DNA from: a virus
Strand: one strand, 5' to 3'
DNA length: 64,000 nt
Virus record (IMG/VR): IMGVR_UViG_3300002835_000097
Span: 1-64,000 of that record
Position numbers and translations under genes: made by a program. The notes below the pieces were generated by a model that saw only the letters and a program-made list of their open reading frames with translations, made no database searches and was not told the origin of the DNA. This document shows, one piece after another, positions 60,434 to 64,000 of this stretch. The stretch's first letter is position 1; each line of letters starts with the position of its first letter.

Positions 60434-61327
60434 ATGATTAACGAATTCAATACTAATATAAATAATTTAGAAAATGGTATTATATTAACTTTTCCGTCTC
60501 CAAGCTCTTTGAGTTTACATCAAGAATATATTTGCTATTTTAGCACTACTAATATTATACCAGATAATGTTTTAACAGATATTACTTTTGCTCCTTCTTC
60601 TTACGCAATAAGCGGGTCAAATAATAGTCCCATTACAGCAATAGCAAAAGGAAAATTGTCTCATAAGATATATACAAAAATTTTAATTAGATTACAAATA
60701 AAAGATATCTCTAATGTTATTGTTCATATAGACTATATCTTGGTTAATTGTTCTCCTGTCAATACATCTTTCTCTATTAATGGAAAGATTTTAGCTGAAA
60801 CTCCTGCTAATTATGGTCCTAATGGCGGCAGATTATTCGTCATGTCAGAAGCTAATCAATTAGCTCCATCATTAGTAACAGAGGGTGATGTTTTAACTAA
60901 TCCATTAATACCAGAAACTCTTAGAGTAAAAATAGGAAAAAATATAGATCCTTTTACGTTTGAGCTGAATGCAGCTCCTATAGCAGGACTAATTGAATCT
61001 TCTATTAATAATCCTAAATTAAATAAAAGTGAATATTCTGGAAGTTTTACAATAACAAAGTCAGAGTGTGTAGGAATTAATTTACATGAATATCCTAAAT
61101 ATACTATTTTAGACCAATCTAATAATTGGACATATTCAATAAATAATAAAATATTAGCCCAATTTATTCCAGACGATGCAGAAGAAAGTTATGACTCTGT
61201 GATCATGCTACCATTAAAAGATTTTTCTCTTTTGGATGATACTCAGCCACAGAGTATACCGTTTATTTCGTCGGTCATTATTGGAGGAACAGTTGGCCAC
61301 ACGTTTACTCCTGTCACAAATATATAA
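60434..61327 (+). CDS. Beta-rich virion protein of unknown function
   Basis: The 297-residue protein has two beta-rich parts separated near residue 115 by the segment GKILAETPANYGPNGGRLFV. It has few charged residues and many Asn, Ser, Ile and Pro, the composition of fibre-associated proteins here. No family is recognised. A gap with a GGTGTATA box follows it. Confidence 0.5.
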   Translation: MINEFNTNINNLENGIILTFPSPSSLSLHQEYICYFSTTNIIPDNVLTDITFAPSSYAISGSNNSPITAIAKGKLSHKIYTKILIRLQIKDISNVIVHIDYILVNCSPVNTSFSINGKILAETPANYGPNGGRLFVMSEANQLAPSLVTEGDVLTNPLIPETLRVKIGKNIDPFTFELNAAPIAGLIESSINNPKLNKSEYSGSFTITKSECVGINLHEYPKYTILDQSNNWTYSINNKILAQFIPDDAEESYDSVIMLPLKDFSLLDDTQPQSIPFISSVIIGGTVGHTFTPVTNI

Positions 61328-61328
61328 G

Positions 61329-61336
61329 GGTGTATA
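61329..61336 (+). promoter_or_regulatory. GGTGTATA box
   Basis: It lies directly after the preceding stop and 43 nt before the next ATG. Confidence 0.55.
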
Positions 61337-61379
61337 TCTCATTACAGCCATATAAACTTCATTATTAAAAGAGTCTATT

Positions 61380-62366
61380 ATGATAATAAATAGTCCATTA
61401 TGTATAACACACTATGCTGGACAAACTCCATTAAATTTAACCGGTCAATCAGCAAATTTGACGCCGGATCAATTAATAGATTTTAACAAATTATTACAAT
61501 CTGTTAGTACTATATATGCAAGTCAAAATCCTCCCAACGGAGCAGTTCCAACTTTCTGGACAAAACCTTTGGCAGTTGAGAATGGAGTAAAAATATATCA
61601 ACCAGACTCGAATTCTACGCTAGTGTCATTACAGCCTAGACAGTCTTACTATTTTATAATGAGAGAATCTGCACAATTACCAATAAATATCCCAGCAGCC
61701 GGAGGTCCATTAGAAGGATTTATAGATGATATACAGAATTTACCATCTATTAAAATAATAACTTCAACAGTGCCTGTTTCTAATTTAACAGCAATGTCCT
61801 ATCCGTCTGCTTCTATAACATCTCCAGAAAATAATCCAGTTGTTGTTCCTCCTGTTGTTGAAGGATCCGAAGGAAACACCAATAATGAGACAATGGGCAC
61901 CCAAGCCATTATACCTAATTCATTTAATGCGACTAATAATACTTATAGTTTTAATATAGCCGTTACTGGATTACAATCTTATAAAAACTACACCTATAGT
62001 GTTGATGTTATTGATGCTGAATGGCCAACCTATTTTGTTGGAAAACCTTCTGGCACATTAACTACTGGTAAAAATACATTAGACACAATAGAAGATATAT
62101 CATCTGTAACTAACCGATTAGTATTTTGTGCATCTGGCGCCTGTGATTCTTATCCAGAAATATTGAATCCATATACAACACCTGATTATCCTATTCTTTG
62201 GCGATCCAGTATCGACTATAGAGTAATTATTAGAGCATCACTTAAATGTGATGATTGCCTAAATGATAATACTGTATATAGCGATTATATAATATTAAAA
62301 TACGCCACCTCTAACCTTAACACGACACCATCTTTGCCTAATATTAGTTTCAAAATAACAGAATAA
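61380..62366 (+). CDS. Virion protein with one Cys-containing NWP-type module
   Basis: The 328-residue protein starts MIINSPLCITHYAGQTPLNL. Residues 1 to about 170 are a separate domain with LTPDQLIDFNKLLQSVSTIY. The C-terminal part carries one copy of a module also found in the next two genes: YKNYTYSVDVIDAEWPTYFV, then PSGTLTTG, then VFCASGACDS and a final Cys pair CDDC. The module looks like a beta-sandwich closed by disulfides or a metal. Role unknown; probably tail surface. Confidence 0.55.
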   Translation: MIINSPLCITHYAGQTPLNLTGQSANLTPDQLIDFNKLLQSVSTIYASQNPPNGAVPTFWTKPLAVENGVKIYQPDSNSTLVSLQPRQSYYFIMRESAQLPINIPAAGGPLEGFIDDIQNLPSIKIITSTVPVSNLTAMSYPSASITSPENNPVVVPPVVEGSEGNTNNETMGTQAIIPNSFNATNNTYSFNIAVTGLQSYKNYTYSVDVIDAEWPTYFVGKPSGTLTTGKNTLDTIEDISSVTNRLVFCASGACDSYPEILNPYTTPDYPILWRSSIDYRVIIRASLKCDDCLNDNTVYSDYIILKYATSNLNTTPSLPNISFKITE

Positions 62367-62391
62367 TTGATCAAATTTAACAATCTAATAT

Positions 62392-62399
62392 GGTGTATT
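62392..62399 (+). promoter_or_regulatory. GGTGTATT box
   Basis: It lies 34 nt before the ATG of the next gene in a 67-nt gap. Confidence 0.5.
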
Positions 62400-62433
62400 A
62401 ACCATTGATTACCATATGTTTTGAGGTATTATA

Positions 62434-63258
62434 ATGCCAAATCCAAAAGACGTTACTGTAACATTGACCAATTTAACTCCAAATGAAAAGTATAACTATA
62501 CTTTCAAAAGCATAAGTTCTAATTGGCCCATAACTATAACTCCTATTAGTGGAATATTTTCTTCAACTAGTACTAGTGGGACCATATCTGCTTCCGCTTA
62601 TTTTTGTCCAACTAAAACCAGTTGTGATGAAAATTATGAGGGATATCTTCCATGCACAGAACATTTTTGTACAGTAGGGGACGATTATTTTAGTAATATA
62701 GCTATTGATTTTAATCTAGTAAGAGATCCAACGAAAATTTATCAAAGTTCTGCATTTAAATTAAGCTCCAATTATAGTCTACCAAAAGCCGAGATAACAG
62801 CCTCCCAAACATTATTGACTACGAACGATGAAACAAATTTGAGTATTAAATTTATTAATCTTACTCCACAAAAAACTTATCAATATTCTATATATTCTTT
62901 AGATGCTAATTGGCCATTCGTTGTTTCTTCACCAACAGGATATTTTCATTCTGGTAGCGGTGGAACTCCAGCAAATCCAGTAGTATTAAATATAGATGCT
63001 GGATTCTGCCAGAATTCAGGAGTTTGTTATAATGGTAGATATGGAGTTTTAAATTATTCAATTAATAATCATCCAAAATTGCATTGGTATAATCCTGAAG
63101 TTACTATTAGATTATCGTATTCCGATACAGAGTATTCCGATATTGTACATGACAGTAATATAGCTAAATTTTATTGTTCTGATTGCATAGCAATTCAAGA
63201 GAGTCAAGCAACTAAAAGTGTAAATATATCACTCAGCACACCATCAAATTGTACTTAA
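62434..63258 (+). CDS. Protein with two Cys-containing NWP modules
   Basis: The 274-residue protein is almost entirely two copies of one module: LTPNEKYNYTFKSISSNWPI ... PISGIFSS ... YFCPTKTSC, and LTPQKTYQYSIYSLDANWPF ... SPTGYFHS ... GFCQNSGVC. The second copy ends in a CSDC pair. Each copy is about 120-130 residues and strand-rich. No known family is identified; immunoglobulin-like sandwiches are one possibility. The first copy has extra Cys near CTEHFC. Confidence 0.55.
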   Translation: MPNPKDVTVTLTNLTPNEKYNYTFKSISSNWPITITPISGIFSSTSTSGTISASAYFCPTKTSCDENYEGYLPCTEHFCTVGDDYFSNIAIDFNLVRDPTKIYQSSAFKLSSNYSLPKAEITASQTLLTTNDETNLSIKFINLTPQKTYQYSIYSLDANWPFVVSSPTGYFHSGSGGTPANPVVLNIDAGFCQNSGVCYNGRYGVLNYSINNHPKLHWYNPEVTIRLSYSDTEYSDIVHDSNIAKFYCSDCIAIQESQATKSVNISLSTPSNCT

Positions 63259-63277
63259 TAAAAATAAAGAGGAAATA

Positions 63278-64000
63278 ATGTCAACTATCCAAGCAATAAA
63301 TGTTAAAGTAAGTGGATTTGATCCTGCTACAAAATATAATTTTATTTTTAAGAATAATGGTGGAAACTGGCCTGTAAGAATATCTCCATTGTCTGGTGTG
63401 TTTTTCCCCGACAGTGTTAAATCATATGTTTATTTTTGTTCGAATTCTGGAGAATGTCCAGAATCTGACCCTAATGTATTTTATAATGTTCCAGAAAATA
63501 GTCTTACCGCACCTGGTTTAGATCTAGATAATAAAAGTTTATATACTATTTTAGATTTAGAAATTAGAGATAATGATTCTGATGAACTTCTATATACTCA
63601 TCCGTGCATAGTGCAGTGTGATCAATGTATTCCATCATCATTATCTTTATCTTTTAATAATGGAGATGGCGACCTATCATTAACAAGCACTGATGGAAAT
63701 TCAAAAACATTTAATGTTAAATGTGAAGGTTTAATACCAAATCAAGAATATACTTATGTTTTGAATGGAGGAGGAGGTAATTGGCCTTTAAAAGTAACGC
63801 CCAGATCAGGAATCATTACCACCTCATCTTCTGATTTTACCGTTAATGGACTACTATCTTTTTGTCCATCAACAGGAGCTTGTCCAAGCACAGATCCGTC
63901 TATAATTAATTATCAGAATATACAAAATAGAAGATTTACTGAAGATCCTTATTCTATTATAGATGTATCGTTAACTCCAAATGATAGTACATTTCAAAAT
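63278..64000 (+). CDS. Protein with two Cys-containing NWP modules (runs off the window)
   Basis: An open frame starts at an ATG preceded by AGAGGAAAT and continues without a stop to the end of the window (241 codons visible). It holds two more copies of the module: FDPATKYNFIFKNNGGNWPV ... PLSGVFFP ... YFCSNSGECP with CDQC at the end, and LIPNQEYTYVLNGGGGNWPL ... PRSGIITT ... SFCPSTGACPSTDP. The true C-terminus lies beyond the window. Confidence 0.6.
   Translation, partial: MSTIQAINVKVSGFDPATKYNFIFKNNGGNWPVRISPLSGVFFPDSVKSYVYFCSNSGECPESDPNVFYNVPENSLTAPGLDLDNKSLYTILDLEIRDNDSDELLYTHPCIVQCDQCIPSSLSLSFNNGDGDLSLTSTDGNSKTFNVKCEGLIPNQEYTYVLNGGGGNWPLKVTPRSGIITTSSSDFTVNGLLSFCPSTGACPSTDPSIINYQNIQNRRFTEDPYSIIDVSLTPNDSTFQN

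Noticed and set aside
1-64000. tRNA genes
   Set aside because: No cloverleaf with TTC-loop and CCA-end pattern was seen in the intergenic gaps, nearly all of which are short; a tRNAscan run would settle it.

Overview
The window is a contiguous piece of a large, AT-rich double-stranded DNA tailed phage (Caudoviricetes). It carries a terminase with ATPase and nuclease motifs, a portal, a protease-scaffold, an HK97-type capsid protein, neck proteins, three tail-tube-like paralogues, a 4,950-residue tape measure and a large set of fibre genes. No rRNA, tRNA, CRISPR array, transposase or integrase was seen. The host cannot be read from the sequence. Consensus sigma-70 promoters in the left part point to a host with an ordinary sigma-70. 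A secreted Tyr/Pro/Val-rich protein resembles proteins common in Planctomycetes, but that is only a hint. The amount of structural coding and the length of the tape measure suggest a very large genome. The window starts inside a repeated element and ends inside a gene.

Layout. (1) 0.1-0.5 kb: an HNH endonuclease on the + strand. (2) 0.5-3.6 kb: nine small, GC-richer genes on the - strand, probably early or host-takeover genes. They form transcription units that start at sigma-70-like promoters and are separated by an 82-nt paired-palindrome element (29 + 24 + 29 nt, four complete copies, plus a partial copy at the left edge). (3) 3.6-4.1 kb: mostly non-coding. (4) 4.1-4.8 kb: a secreted protein and an AT-hook protein on the - strand, then a divergent promoter region. 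(5) 4.9-10.2 kb, + strand from here on: a sigma factor with a Cys cluster, a probable small terminase, GDP-mannose 4,6-dehydratase, HNH and ERCC4 nucleases, and the large terminase. (6) 10.2-15.6 kb: portal, protease-scaffold with a nested in-frame scaffold start, decoration protein and major capsid protein, closed by an intrinsic terminator. (7) 15.7-29.3 kb: an adsorption locus with two Mtd-like fibres, two LamG proteins, a fibre with YadA-head-type repeats and a sulfotransferase. (8) 29.4-35.3 kb: neck and connector genes, including a P-domain fusion and a beta-propeller fusion. (9) 35.4-41.4 kb: three tandem tail-tube-like paralogues and putative tail-assembly chaperones, closed by a terminator. 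(10) 41.5-56.3 kb: the tape measure. (11) 56.4-64.0 kb: a fibre with fibronectin III domains, then a family of proteins built from a repeated Cys-containing 'NWP' module.

How it fits together. Small genes on the - strand use host-like promoters. The structural genes on the + strand carry a box, GGTGTAT(A/T), at a fairly constant distance (28-48 nt) upstream of ten starts, including the nested scaffold start. The sigma-like gene at 5.0 kb is the obvious candidate to read that box as a late promoter. The most unusual object is the tape measure. Besides the normal ruler and anchor motifs it appears to contain a staphylococcal-nuclease-like domain with its catalytic residues, a P-loop plus nucleotidyltransferase pair, an ADP-ribosyltransferase-like domain, EF-hand-like loops and an HExxH metallopeptidase-like domain. 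All functions are read from motifs by eye; no database search was run.
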